Shown: positions 11,098-20,183 of the stretch, piece after piece | Layout: every line of letters begins with the position of its first letter | How positions within the stretch are numbered: position 1 is the stretch's first letter | Assembly (NCBI GenBank): GCA_028045305.1 | Contig: JAOFTV010000003.1 | Span: 1-64,000, forward strand | Direction: 5' to 3' | DNA from: Opitutales bacterium | Lineage (GTDB): Bacteria; Verrucomicrobiota; Verrucomicrobiia; Opitutales; Seribacteraceae | Length of the DNA: 64,000 nucleotides | Program-made: the position numbers and the translations under genes | The notes under the pieces: model-generated | Database searches by the model: none | What the model saw: only the letters and a program-made list of their open reading frames with translations | What the model was told of the DNA's origin: nothing

Positions 11098-12852
11098 TTA
11101 ATTAGCTGGGCTTGCCCGAATCCAATCCGACAAAATTTGGATTTCTTCATCCGTTAATTTGCTATCTCTGCCATAACAAGGCATACGATCATTTTCTTCA
11201 CCATAGAACCTTTCATCTTCTGGATTCTTGATGAACGCAACTGTCCACTCATCAGAACCGTAACCAGTAAGGTCAGGTGCATACCCTTCTTCTTCCGAAT
11301 CTATATCATGACAGTCGATACACGCTAATCCGTCCTGAAAAACCAAATCGTCGTTGTAAAAAAGTGCGAGCAATTCTTCTCTCTCCTTTTCAGGAAGAGA
11401 ATCTTGATATGGGAGTTTAGCCATATCAGAAAGTAATAGCGCTATACGGGGAAGAAGTTCTTTTTCTTCAGATGTGTACTTAGACAAAACTTTCCGAGCC
11501 ATTGTGCCATTCTTAAAATCAGTTCCACCAAAATATTCGTCGGATATGTAATGTTCGTGATCGAGTAGCTTAGTAATCCATTCAACACTAGCAAAACCTG
11601 CTAATTCGGGAGCGGACTGGGTATCATCAACCGGATACCCTCGTCCGTCATGTCCGTTGTAGCGATGACAACTGGCACATTGTGCAGCGAATAAATTACG
11701 CCCCCGATTTTCACGATCTTTTCGCAACAAACTAACCGCTCCGGCAGGTGGTATACCCTCTTCCTGAACAATCGAAAGAACTCGTTTAGCCTGCCAGTCC
11801 GCTTCCTTAAGAGCAGCCGCATGACGCAGGTTTGATCGATCCTCAGAAAAGGCCAAGAGCGTTAACGCAACCGAGCCCGCTATCAGAGTCCACCAAAAGC
11901 CAATATTCAGCTGATGCCCAGGTCGGCTTGCTCCGATAAATGGCTGTAAGAAAATCCATAAAACAAGAAAAGCTGGTATTATGACAGCACCCCAAAAAGC
12001 GGGAACATATTTAAGTAATTGAAAAAGAAAGAGGAAATACCATTCGGGGCGGGCAGGAAATTCATTAGCAGGGTCGGCAGGCGGGCCAAGTGGTGCTCCA
12101 TTGAAATAAACTGTTAGTGCGACCACTGCGAAAAGTACAGCCAAGCAGGCAATTGCATCCTTGAGGATTTGATCTGGCCAAAAGTAAGAGTCTTTTTTGG
12201 GTCTAGGTTCTTTTACATGGATTCCGTGCTTACGAAACAAGTAGATGTGCACAAAAACTAAGCCCACGAGCATGGCAGGTAGAACTCCTGCGTGAAGAGC
12301 AAAAAAACGAGTCAATGTATGGTGCCCGTATTCAACTCCCCCGACGACGATCTTTTGAATAGCAGTTCCAATCCATGGAACTTCAGCCATTAAATTTGTA
12401 GCCACTGCTGTTGCCCAATAGCCTTTTTGATCCCAAGGAAGTAAGTAACCTGTCAGGGAGAGAGCTAAGGTCACTCCCATCATCATTGCACCAAACCAAA
12501 AATTCAATTCCCGAGGTGCACGGTAGGCTCCATCAATTACCACTTGCATGAGGTGTAAAACAAGCAAGACAATCATTGCTTGGGCCATGTAATGATGAAC
12601 GCCGCGTAAGAACCAGCCTCCCCAAACCTGATACTGCAAATAATAAACACTTTCCCAAGCGGTCTGGGTGCTAGGACTGTAAAACATCCACAGAAGGGTT
12701 CCAGTTACTACTTGAGTAAAAAAAGCAAAGGTTAAACAACTGCCCCAAACATACCTCCAACGGGCCCCTCCCGGAACTTTTTCGTAAAGCACCTCGTGCA
12801 AGAGGTTACGGTAGCCCGAGCGATCATCGAGCCAATCGAAAATCAATTTCAT
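11098..12852 (-). CDS. Cytochrome b/b6 fused to two c-type heme domains
   Basis: Membrane core of a quinol:cytochrome c oxidoreductase (complex III/b6f type). The N-terminal ~370 residues join cytochrome b6 and subunit IV in one chain. They contain heme-b His pairs in FLRGVHHYMAQ plus VLHLMQVV and in FFALHAGVLP plus VFVHIYLF, and the quinol-site motif PEWY. The C-terminal ~200 residues hold two cytochrome c domains, CASCH at residue 392 and CIDCH at 511. Candidate axial Met ligands are Met451 (NGTM) and Met556 (NDRM). The total is 584 residues. Translation is coupled to the Rieske gene by an ATGA overlap. No separate cytochrome c1/f gene is nearby, so the fused domains likely take that role. 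Confidence 0.9.
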   Translation of the reverse strand: MKLIFDWLDDRSGYRNLLHEVLYEKVPGGARWRYVWGSCLTFAFFTQVVTGTLLWMFYSPSTQTAWESVYYLQYQVWGGWFLRGVHHYMAQAMIVLLVLHLMQVVIDGAYRAPRELNFWFGAMMMGVTLALSLTGYLLPWDQKGYWATAVATNLMAEVPWIGTAIQKIVVGGVEYGHHTLTRFFALHAGVLPAMLVGLVFVHIYLFRKHGIHVKEPRPKKDSYFWPDQILKDAIACLAVLFAVVALTVYFNGAPLGPPADPANEFPARPEWYFLFLFQLLKYVPAFWGAVIIPAFLVLWIFLQPFIGASRPGHQLNIGFWWTLIAGSVALTLLAFSEDRSNLRHAAALKEADWQAKRVLSIVQEEGIPPAGAVSLLRKDRENRGRNLFAAQCASCHRYNGHDGRGYPVDDTQSAPELAGFASVEWITKLLDHEHYISDEYFGGTDFKNGTMARKVLSKYTSEEKELLPRIALLLSDMAKLPYQDSLPEKEREELLALFYNDDLVFQDGLACIDCHDIDSEEEGYAPDLTGYGSDEWTVAFIKNPEDERFYGEENDRMPCYGRDSKLTDEEIQILSDWIRASPAN

Positions 12853-13397
12853 GACAAAGGAATTTTATCCGCTACATTTGGACGAAAATGCTCAAAGCGG
12901 ATCCAGACTTGCCCTTTCTCTACCTTGGTTTCCATCGTGTCCATGGGTCGTGGACTAGGACTGTTTTCCGTAGTAACTGAACCATCGAGAGCAAATGAAC
13001 TGTTATGACATGGACAAAAGTAATCTTTCGTTTGTTTACGGTAGTCAATTGCACATCCAAGGTGGGGACACTTTAAATTAAAAGCAACCACTTCATTATT
13101 TGTACGGGTAAGATAGACCGCACCAACTGGGATGTCTTTGTAAGTTGTCCACGCATCGACAACTTTTTCCTGAATGACTTCAAACTTTGCTGGAGAACCA
13201 TCCTCGGGTAGAGATGCAAGTGGAGCAACCCGTGACCAAGGAACGGACGACTTCTTCCCTGCACCCTTCTTGACCGGGTCGAAAACAGCAGGAACACCTG
13301 ACACTAAAGGGAAAAGTCCGCAAACAGCAGATGCTCCGATAGTTGCAACACGAATAAATTTCCTGCGATCTTTGGAATGCTCTTCGTCAGTTGACAT
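12849..13397 (-). CDS. Rieske iron-sulfur subunit of the bc-type complex
   Basis: A 182-residue Rieske protein that takes electrons from quinol and passes them to cytochrome c. Cluster ligands are in CPHLGC and CPCHNSSF, the two canonical boxes (Cys-X-His and Cys-X2-His). The N-terminus DRRKFIRVATIGASAVCG resembles a twin-arginine signal anchor, as is usual for Rieske proteins; a tatC gene is present at 35610. The gene order Rieske then cytochrome b with a 4-bp overlap matches other two-gene cytochrome bc operons. It lies 57 bp downstream of a MORN lipoprotein gene on the same strand. Confidence 0.93.
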   Translation of the reverse strand: MSTDEEHSKDRRKFIRVATIGASAVCGLFPLVSGVPAVFDPVKKGAGKKSSVPWSRVAPLASLPEDGSPAKFEVIQEKVVDAWTTYKDIPVGAVYLTRTNNEVVAFNLKCPHLGCAIDYRKQTKDYFCPCHNSSFALDGSVTTENSPSPRPMDTMETKVEKGQVWIRFEHFRPNVADKIPLS

Positions 13398-13454
13398 AGC
13401 TTAAAAAACTCTACCAATAAAACCTTAAAACTATAGTTCTCTCGAGTAACCCAA

Positions 13455-14507
13455 TTAGGGTAAAGGAGGAAGCGGGGGAAGATCATCGAATCCAGAACCA
13501 CTCTCACTTGGCAGTGGTGGCAAGCCATCATCATTATTATCTCCAGGAAGTGGCGGCAGATCATTCGCATCGGCCTCTACAGGTGGCAAAGGAGGCAAGC
13601 TATCTTCGATAACTGGTTCATTATTCTCATCAGGTAAGGGAGATAATTTGGGCAATTCATCCTCGTCACCCACTTCAGGAAGAGCCAAATCTGAATTACT
13701 TAAGTTAGGAAGATCATCCGCGGTAGATGGCTCAGAGTCTGGAGTAACAGATTCAGGAAATGATAACGACTCAAATCCATCATTTAAGGGAGGCAAATTG
13801 CCTGAATCTTCCTCGGAAGTTAAAGAGGTATTCTCGCCAAATTCCGAAGAGGGCGGCTGAATTGAAAATGAATCATCTCCTTTAGAATCAGTTGAGGTGC
13901 TTTCGGTTTCAATGCCAGAATCAGATTGAGGCAAACCATTACTTTTTCCGAAACTTAAGGAACTCTCTTGACTAGTGGATTGCATTGTCGAGGGCAGTCC
14001 ATTAGCGGGAAGAGTTATGGGGGTACCGTCAGATCTCCAAGTTGCTTCTTTTCCATGCCTTGCACCATATGAATAGGCTCGGACATACATTTTTTGGCCA
14101 TTCGGCCACCAACGAGTCACCGTTCCATGCCATTTACCGCGTTTATAATTACGTTCGTACATTTTCACGCCATTGGAAAACCACTTAGAACTTTTTCCGT
14201 CCTTGCGACCATCTTTCCAAGACTCATCACTTGAAATATATTCGCCATTATCGCCTACACCGACCGTTAGAATACGACCATTAAATGGCACATTCTCAGA
14301 TTTTAAATGCAGCAAACCGAAGCGAGATTCGAAATTGTCCTTATACTCATCCGCAGTTACTTGGAAGGCTCCTCCGCTTATTTGATTTTCCCAACCGGCT
14401 GTCTCGCCAGTATTAGAATGAGTCTGGGAAAAATTATTGCGGCTGGAGTTTTGGCAGGAGCAAAACAGAATGATCAATGGAATATATAACCAACAACAAA
14501 CTTTCAT
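13455..14507 (-). CDS. MORN-repeat lipoprotein with LPPLP-rich tail
   Basis: Lipoprotein of unknown function, about 350 residues from the ATG at 14505-14507; an upstream TTG at 14519 gives a worse signal peptide. The signal ends in LFCSC, so Cys is lipidated. Residues of about 40-170 carry MORN_2-type repeats with the pattern W.NG.K.Y...Y..G..HG (WFSNGVKMYERNYKRGKWHG, WWPNGQKMYVRAYSYGARHG). The C-terminal half is acidic and low-complexity, with repeated DDLPPLPP, NDLPPLPG and DGLPPLPS units ending in PPLP. It probably sits in the outer membrane facing the periplasm, with the tail extended. It is one of three MORN lipoproteins in the window. Confidence 0.7.
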   Translation of the reverse strand: MKVCCWLYIPLIILFCSCQNSSRNNFSQTHSNTGETAGWENQISGGAFQVTADEYKDNFESRFGLLHLKSENVPFNGRILTVGVGDNGEYISSDESWKDGRKDGKSSKWFSNGVKMYERNYKRGKWHGTVTRWWPNGQKMYVRAYSYGARHGKEATWRSDGTPITLPANGLPSTMQSTSQESSLSFGKSNGLPQSDSGIETESTSTDSKGDDSFSIQPPSSEFGENTSLTSEEDSGNLPPLNDGFESLSFPESVTPDSEPSTADDLPNLSNSDLALPEVGDEDELPKLSPLPDENNEPVIEDSLPPLPPVEADANDLPPLPGDNNDDGLPPLPSESGSGFDDLPPLPPLP

Positions 14508-14614
14508 GTCATTATCCAATCAATATAGCTTTAATTTGCAAGGTTGAACCACACTTGATTTCACTCTCTATACAAACTACATTCTTGCCTTATTGCACAT
14601 TTGCGATCATAAAC

Positions 14615-14638
14615 GATCGAAATCTATCATTTTCGATC
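14615..14638. promoter_or_regulatory. Inverted repeat upstream of hppA
   Basis: GATCGAAA (14615-14622) and TTTCGATC (14631-14638) are perfect reverse complements separated by eight bases. They sit 45-70 bases before the hppA ATG, among extra GATC words at 14604 and 14642. The symmetry and position suit a dimeric regulator site. There is no T-run, so it is not a terminator. No cognate regulator is identified. Confidence 0.35.
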
Positions 14639-14683
14639 ACCTGATCTTTTGATTATTCAGCCCAAAACCCAATCTTACTACTT

Positions 14684-16903
14684 ATGACCTTGGACAATCT
14701 ACCTACAATTATTCCTGCAATTGGAGTTATTGCTCTTTTATTCACTTGGTGGAAGACGCGATCCATTAACATAATTCCTGAAGGCTCAGAGCGCATGAAA
14801 AAGATAGCCAAGAGCATTCAGGATGGTGCGATGGCTTTTTTACGAGCCGAATATCGAGTTCTGTTTGTATTTGTCATCGCGGTTGCTGCCCTCCTTTATT
14901 GGAGTGGAAACAATAATCCCAATAGCCACGGCCTTGTAGCCATCGCTTTTGTCGTGGGGGCTTTCTGTTCTGGTCTTGCAGGGTATTTAGGGATGAAGGT
15001 TGCGACAAAAGCTAATGTGCGTACTGCAAATGCTGCTAAAGACAGCCTCGGTAAAGCTCTGGAAGTTGCCTTTTCAGGAGGAGCGGTCATGGGATTGAGT
15101 GTGGTTGGCCTAGGTATACTCGGCCTTGGAGGCTTATTTGCATATTTCAGCGACTTTTTTGGTGCTTTTGAAAACCAAAGTTCTTTACGCACTACCCTAT
15201 CCGTTCTTACTGGCTTTTCCTTTGGAGCATCCTCCATCGCCTTGTTCGCTCGAGTTGGAGGAGGCATTTATACGAAGGCTGCAGATGTTGGAGCCGATCT
15301 TGTTGGAAAAGTAGAAGCTGGTATTCCAGAGGACCATCCATTAAATCCTGCTACCATCGCAGATAATGTCGGGGACAATGTCGGGGATGTTGCCGGCATG
15401 GGTGCCGATTTGTTTGAATCTTATGTCGGATCTATTATCGGCACCATGGTTTTGGGTGCGGCAATGGTTGCTGGGTCAACGAATTTTATCGATTTTCTTG
15501 GAGGAATGTCTCCAGTTTTTCTACCGCTTATTCTAGGTGCTGTTGGAATCATTACCTCTATCTTAGGAACTTTTCTTGTAAAAGTAGGAGATGGAGGGGA
15601 TCCACAAAAAGCTCTCAATACAGGAGAGTTTGTATCATCCGGACTGATGGTTGCCGCTTCTTATTTCCTCATTAATAAATTTTTACCAGAAACCTGGAGC
15701 TTTGGAGGAGTCGATTTCACCGCAATGGGAGTATTCTGGGCTACCATAATTGGACTTGTATCAGGACTTGCCATTGGAATGATTACTGAGCACTACACTG
15801 GCACCCACAAAAAGCCAGTTAAAGCAATTGTCGAGCAATCCATAACTGGCTATGCTACTAACATTATTGCAGGGCTAGGAGTAGGCATGATATCCACCAT
15901 GCTTCCCATCTTAGTGATTGCAGCTGCAGTTATCGGTGCCCATGAGATGGCAGGCCTTTACGGGATTGCTATTGCTGCTGTAGGTATGCTTTCAAATACT
16001 GGGATTCAACTTGCAGTAGATGCCTATGGACCGATTTCCGATAATGCTGGGGGAATTGCAGAAATGTCTGAGCTCCCCAAGGAGGTCAGAGAAAGAACTG
16101 ACAAGCTAGATGCGGTGGGAAATACAACCGCTGCCATTGGTAAAGGCTTCGCAATAGGTTCAGCAGCACTTACCGCACTTGCCCTTTTTGCAGCCTTCAC
16201 TGCTTCCTTTAATCAAACTCATCCAGAAACCCTTCTCAGTCACATAAATATACTTAACCCCAAAGTCATGGCAGGTCTTTTTATCGGTGCCATGCTCCCC
16301 TTCCTATTTAGTGCATTGGCCATGGGTGCCGTAGGCCGTGCTGCCATGTCTATGATCCATGAAGTTCGCAGACAATTCAGAGATATTCCAGCTCTCAAAA
16401 AGGCACTCGAAGTTATGAAACTAAACGAAGGTAAGGCGAGCTCTGAATGGTCGGAAGATGACAAACATTCTTTCGAAGAAGCAATTGATTCCGCTGAATA
16501 CGGAAAATGTGTCGAAATATCCACTCAATCTGCCATTAAAGAAATGGTTGCCCCTGGTCTTGTTGCTATTGCCACGCCTGTAGCCATTGGTTTTGGAGGC
16601 GGAGCAACCATGCTTGGTGGCTTGCTGGCCGGAGTAACTGTATCTGGTGTTCTTCTCGCCCTGTTTCAATCAAATTCAGGTGGTGCGTGGGACAATGCCA
16701 AGAAAATGGTTGAGGAAGGTTATGAAATTAACGGCGAAATTCATGGTAAAGGGTCCGAGCTTCACAAAGCCACAGTAGTAGGTGATACAGTTGGCGACCC
16801 CCTCAAGGATACTTCCGGACCATCCCTGAATATTTTACTCAAACTTATTTCAGTAGTCGCCTTAGTTTTGGCTCCTTTTATAACTATTAACGGAGCGTTT
16901 TAA
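14684..16903 (+). CDS. hppA: Membrane-bound ion-pumping pyrophosphatase, K+-dependent subfamily
   Basis: This integral membrane enzyme couples PPi hydrolysis to H+ or Na+ export. The 739-residue protein has about 16 membrane segments. The catalytic loop contains [20 protein letters not shown] and [20 protein letters not shown], with the acidic motifs that bind Mg-PPi, and a late [20 protein letters not shown]. The segment [18 protein letters not shown] has Ala at residue 483, where K+-independent enzymes have Lys, so this is the K+-stimulated type. Those pump Na+ or H+; I cannot tell which here. It has no Shine-Dalgarno sequence; TTGATT lies 35 bases before the ATG. Its stop overlaps the convergent rpe stop. 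Confidence 0.96.
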   Translation: MTLDNLPTIIPAIGVIALLFTWWKTRSINIIPEGSERMKKIAKSIQDGAMAFLRAEYRVLFVFVIAVAALLYWSGNNNPNSHGLVAIAFVVGAFCSGLAGYLGMKVATKANVRTANAAKDSLGKALEVAFSGGAVMGLSVVGLGILGLGGLFAYFSDFFGAFENQSSLRTTLSVLTGFSFGASSIALFARVGGGIYTKAADVGADLVGKVEAGIPEDHPLNPATIADNVGDNVGDVAGMGADLFESYVGSIIGTMVLGAAMVAGSTNFIDFLGGMSPVFLPLILGAVGIITSILGTFLVKVGDGGDPQKALNTGEFVSSGLMVAASYFLINKFLPETWSFGGVDFTAMGVFWATIIGLVSGLAIGMITEHYTGTHKKPVKAIVEQSITGYATNIIAGLGVGMISTMLPILVIAAAVIGAHEMAGLYGIAIAAVGMLSNTGIQLAVDAYGPISDNAGGIAEMSELPKEVRERTDKLDAVGNTTAAIGKGFAIGSAALTALALFAAFTASFNQTHPETLLSHINILNPKVMAGLFIGAMLPFLFSALAMGAVGRAAMSMIHEVRRQFRDIPALKKALEVMKLNEGKASSEWSEDDKHSFEEAIDSAEYGKCVEISTQSAIKEMVAPGLVAIATPVAIGFGGGATMLGGLLAGVTVSGVLLALFQSNSGGAWDNAKKMVEEGYEINGEIHGKGSELHKATVVGDTVGDPLKDTSGPSLNILLKLISVVALVLAPFITINGAF

Positions 16904-17559
16904 AACTTCTCGCCCACAGATCGGGCAAATTTAGCCCGCTCATCTTGGCTTGAATTGTAGTAGGAAGTTCCGGCAACAAATACATCGACTCCTGCGTCAA
17001 GACATTCTTCAACATGTTGAGGTCCGACTCCTCCATCCACTTCTATCAAAAAGGAGTAGTCTTCTGCATTCCGCCGTTTTGAAAGTTCACGAACTTTTTC
17101 CAATACATATCCCTTGAAACTTTGCCCTCCAAAACCAGGGTTAACCGTCATGCACAAAATAAGATCGACCTGATCAAGGTATGGAAAGAAAAGATCAACT
17201 GAAGTGTCAGGATTTATTGCTAAGCCAGTCTTAATCCCAGCAGAGCGTATTTTGTTTAAAGTAGCTAAGTGATCATATTCTGGCTCTAAGTGTATGGTAA
17301 TAAGTTCAGAGCCTGCTTGAATGAAGGGTTCCAAATAAAGGTCGGGGCGAGCGAGCATCAAGTGAACATCAAAAAAAAGATTTGAGTTAGGTCTCAAATC
17401 AGAAACGGTCTGTGGACCAAAACTCAAATTGGGAACAAAATGACCATCCATAAGGTCTAAGTGTATCCAACTTCTCCCATCGTCCTCTACCTCCTTTAGG
17501 GAACTTTTTAAATCAGCATGATTGCCAGCAAGCAAGGATGGTGCGAGAATTTTTTCCAT
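16900..17559 (-). CDS. rpe: Ribulose-phosphate 3-epimerase
   Basis: Interconverts ribulose 5-phosphate and xylulose 5-phosphate in the pentose phosphate pathway. The TIM barrel shows the starting strand [10 protein letters not shown], the metal/catalytic motif [15 protein letters not shown] in the middle, and VNPGFGGQ followed by EVDGGVG near the phosphate site. The ATG at 17557-17559 gives a standard N-terminus (219 aa); a TTG two codons upstream is possible. It begins 16 bp after the stop of the LptE-like gene, so it is probably the last gene of the rpmF-plsX-fabH block. Confidence 0.95.
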   Translation of the reverse strand: MEKILAPSLLAGNHADLKSSLKEVEDDGRSWIHLDLMDGHFVPNLSFGPQTVSDLRPNSNLFFDVHLMLARPDLYLEPFIQAGSELITIHLEPEYDHLATLNKIRSAGIKTGLAINPDTSVDLFFPYLDQVDLILCMTVNPGFGGQSFKGYVLEKVRELSKRRNAEDYSFLIEVDGGVGPQHVEECLDAGVDVFVAGTSYYNSSQDERAKFARSVGEKF

Positions 17560-17575
17560 ATTCAAAAGCTAAAGG

Positions 17576-18082
17576 TTACAAAGCGGCATTCAAGAGAGAA
17601 AGTGAAACTTGATAAGCAAGATCAGATGCGAGAGCTTGCATCGCTTGTTTTTTTCTGGGCAAAGTAGATATATCTTCCCTAAATACGGATGATGATCCGT
17701 TTGAAGTGGACTCTAATAAAACGGAACCATGCTTCGAGCTAAGTTCTAAATCTGCTTGTATCGACATCCTAAACCCAGAAGCCAATAAAGTGTCTTCTGC
17801 TCGGTAACTCTCAGGGAATTTTTCGTAGGATTTCAAGGTGACCTTAAGAAAAAAATCAGCTTCCTTACGGGCTTTAATTATTTTGTACTGCCCAAAGCGA
17901 AGAAGGTATTTTCGAATTTCTTGATCTACAAGAGAGCCAAGTTGTGGCGCCAAAGAATCATTCCTTACAACCAAGTGAAGGGTACCTTGAGAGGAGTTGG
18001 TTGTTCCTAACCTGTAGGAGCAGCCAAAAAGATTAAAAAAAATTGCCAACAGCACCAAGGCCGGGACAACTGCTTTAGTCAT
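17576..18082 (-). CDS. LptE-like outer-membrane lipoprotein
   Basis: A 168-residue lipoprotein with the start at ATG 18080-18082. A longer reading from 18178 overlaps the upstream gene too far. The signal is ALVLLAIFFNLFGC with lipobox LFGC. The following YRLG, the small size and the alternating strand-helix pattern (LVVRNDSLAPQLGSLVDQEI) fit the LptE/RlpB fold, the plug partner of LptD in lipopolysaccharide delivery to the outer membrane. The position right after a BamD-like gene supports an outer-membrane assembly role. The similarity is at the fold and pattern level, so this is tentative. It overlaps the preceding gene by eight bases. Confidence 0.6.
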   Translation of the reverse strand: MTKAVVPALVLLAIFFNLFGCSYRLGTTNSSQGTLHLVVRNDSLAPQLGSLVDQEIRKYLLRFGQYKIIKARKEADFFLKVTLKSYEKFPESYRAEDTLLASGFRMSIQADLELSSKHGSVLLESTSNGSSSVFREDISTLPRKKQAMQALASDLAYQVSLSLLNAAL

Positions 18083-19172
18083 TTCTAAGCTGAGAAACTT
18101 TTTCCTCGGCAGCTCGAGCTGCTTGAGACTCGGGTGCAATGGTGATTGCTTCATTGTAAAATTGCAAAGCTGGACCATTACCTAGTTCTTTCCATCTTAT
18201 TAAAAAAAACTTTCCATATTCTTCAAGATACTGCCCAATTTCGAACTTACTTGCTGCCAATGTTTGCCGCAATTCTCGTCGACTCTTGAGAGCAACCTCC
18301 TTGCGGGTTTTTGCACTCCTTATCCTCTCTTTGTATGATTGTATCGTCTCTCTTTTTCCCTGCGGAGGAGAATTTTCAAACAAAATTAGGTAATCTTCAT
18401 AGAAATTAAGTGCTTTAAGGGTGGCTCCCTGATCGTAAGATGGACCGGAAACACGTTTTTGGAAGATTCCTCCAAGCAGAAAATAAGCTTCTTCACAAAG
18501 GTGGCTGTGAGGATAGTAATTGATGAGGCGCTCAAGGGCATCAACTGCATCTTCGTCCTTGTCATCCTTTAAGGCTATTTCAGACAACACCATCAGAGCA
18601 CGCGGGGCAAATCGTGGACCACGAGCCAAATCAGCTATTTGATTTAGACGACCTCGGTCCTCTGCCCCCGAACGAAACCGAGGAAGAAAACCCCATTTTT
18701 TAGGTAATTTTTCCTTAGCCAAGCGTTCGGCAATACGCATGAGAGATTCCGCAACCCTTTCAAAATCGTAACTTGGATAAGCATTTGCGATCAATTGAAG
18801 ATGAGTGAATGCAGTTTTCCAATCTCCTTTCTTCTCCCTTAAAGCTGCTGCTCGAAAAATGGCTTCAGGTCCAACGATAATATTTTTATCTATCCGAGTA
18901 AAAATTAAATCTGACCTTCTCTTAGTGAACTTTTCGAAAAGTTTTAAAGCCTGCTTATCATCGTTCTTTTTTTCTAAGGTCAAAGCTTCTAAAAACCATT
19001 CTTTTGCCTCTCTATCGTTGTAGGGATTGCGGTTTTTAACGAAAAATCCAGTTCCTGGAAACAAATGCTTTGGTTCGTCATCACTGAGACGTGTGTCGGA
19101 ACTCGGTCGAGGCACCGCCTGCAGACAAATGGCTGCAACAGGCAAAAAGCAAAGAAATAAACGAATTGACAT
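18075..19172 (-). CDS. TPR protein, BamD/YbgF-like
   Basis: A secreted helical-repeat protein of 365 residues. The N-terminus is a signal peptide (LFLCFLPVAAICLQAVP) without a lipobox Cys. Helical hairpins with TPR spacing follow (AKEWFLEALTLEKKNDDKQA, FTHLQLIANAYPSYDFERVA, ALERLINYYPHSHLCEEAYF, ALNFYEDYLILFENSPPQGK). The hairpins with NYYPHS and AYFLLGGIF resemble BamD, the lipoprotein scaffold of the outer-membrane protein insertion machine. True BamD is lipidated and about 240 aa, so this could be a variant or a different periplasmic TPR protein. It sits 18 bp after fabH and overlaps the LptE-like gene. Confidence 0.65.
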   Translation of the reverse strand: MSIRLFLCFLPVAAICLQAVPRPSSDTRLSDDEPKHLFPGTGFFVKNRNPYNDREAKEWFLEALTLEKKNDDKQALKLFEKFTKRRSDLIFTRIDKNIIVGPEAIFRAAALREKKGDWKTAFTHLQLIANAYPSYDFERVAESLMRIAERLAKEKLPKKWGFLPRFRSGAEDRGRLNQIADLARGPRFAPRALMVLSEIALKDDKDEDAVDALERLINYYPHSHLCEEAYFLLGGIFQKRVSGPSYDQGATLKALNFYEDYLILFENSPPQGKRETIQSYKERIRSAKTRKEVALKSRRELRQTLAASKFEIGQYLEEYGKFFLIRWKELGNGPALQFYNEAITIAPESQAARAAEEKVSQLRND

Positions 19173-19190
19173 TTTAAATTAGAAAAACGG

Positions 19191-20180
19191 TTAAAATCGA
19201 ACAAGAGTTGAAGACCAAGTCAAGCCAGCACCAAAAGCAACTAAAAGCCCAATCTCACCTGCTTTAAAATGGCCTTTTCTTAAGCCTTCGTCAAAAGCAA
19301 GAGGAATCGAGGCTGCAGAAGTATTTCCAAATTTTTCCAAATTACAGAAAAATTTCATCAAGGGAATTTCCAATCTTTGCGACAAACTTTCTACGATTCT
19401 AACATTAGCCTGATGCGGGATGACATGACTAACATCCTCAACATTTAGGCCATGCCTACCGAGCAGTTCACGAGAAGCACTTTCCATAACGCGAACGGCA
19501 GATTTGAAAATCTCCCGCCCATTCATTTTCAAAAAGTGTTTGCGCTCCTCAACCGTGTCAACTGTAGCAGGGTTTAACGAGCCTCCACCCGGCTGACATA
19601 ATAAGGATGGATTTGATCCATCTGCCCCACAGAAAAAACCTAACAACTCCGGACCTTCCCCGTCCTTAGAGAGAACAGCAGCACCGGCACCATCACCAAA
19701 AAGAACGCAGGTGGAACGGTCTTGCCAATCCATAATACTGGACATTTTCTCGGCACCAACGACTAGAGCATTTCTGTACCTGCCCGATGAAATCATGGCA
19801 TCTGCAACATCTAAAGCGTAAAGAAAGCCGGAACACGCTGCCTCGATATCAAAACAGGCAACTTTGCCCAATCCCAGTTTGTGTTGAAGAATGCAAGCCG
19901 TGGAAGGAAATGCCATGTCGGGTGTAATGGTAGCAACAATTACAAGATCTATCTCGCCTAGCTTTAATCCTGATGATTCGATTGCCCTCTGTGCAGCACG
20001 TAACGCTAACTCACTGGTTGGTTGATGGTCTGATGCAATCCTCCTAGATTTGATACCTGTACGCGTTTGAATCCACTCGTCAGAAGTATCAACCCGATTG
20101 CAAAGTTCTAAATTGTCAACTGCTTGATCAGGAGCAAAAGAACCAAATCCGACCATCCGAGAATTTCTACCCGAGTTCAT
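19191..20180 (-). CDS. fabH: 3-oxoacyl-ACP synthase III
   Basis: Starts fatty-acid synthesis by condensing acetyl-CoA with malonyl-ACP. The catalytic triad is visible: Cys116 in DIEAACSGF, His in VIPHQANVRI and Asn in KFGNTSAASIP. The Gly-rich end VAFGAGLTW is also typical. The 329-residue length matches the family. The start follows plsX by three bases, and the order rpmF-plsX-fabH is the common bacterial arrangement. A Met at residue 9 is an alternative start. Confidence 0.96.
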   Translation of the reverse strand: MNSGRNSRMVGFGSFAPDQAVDNLELCNRVDTSDEWIQTRTGIKSRRIASDHQPTSELALRAAQRAIESSGLKLGEIDLVIVATITPDMAFPSTACILQHKLGLGKVACFDIEAACSGFLYALDVADAMISSGRYRNALVVGAEKMSSIMDWQDRSTCVLFGDGAGAAVLSKDGEGPELLGFFCGADGSNPSLLCQPGGGSLNPATVDTVEERKHFLKMNGREIFKSAVRVMESASRELLGRHGLNVEDVSHVIPHQANVRIVESLSQRLEIPLMKFFCNLEKFGNTSAASIPLAFDEGLRKGHFKAGEIGLLVAFGAGLTWSSTLVRF

Positions 20181-20183
20181 CGC

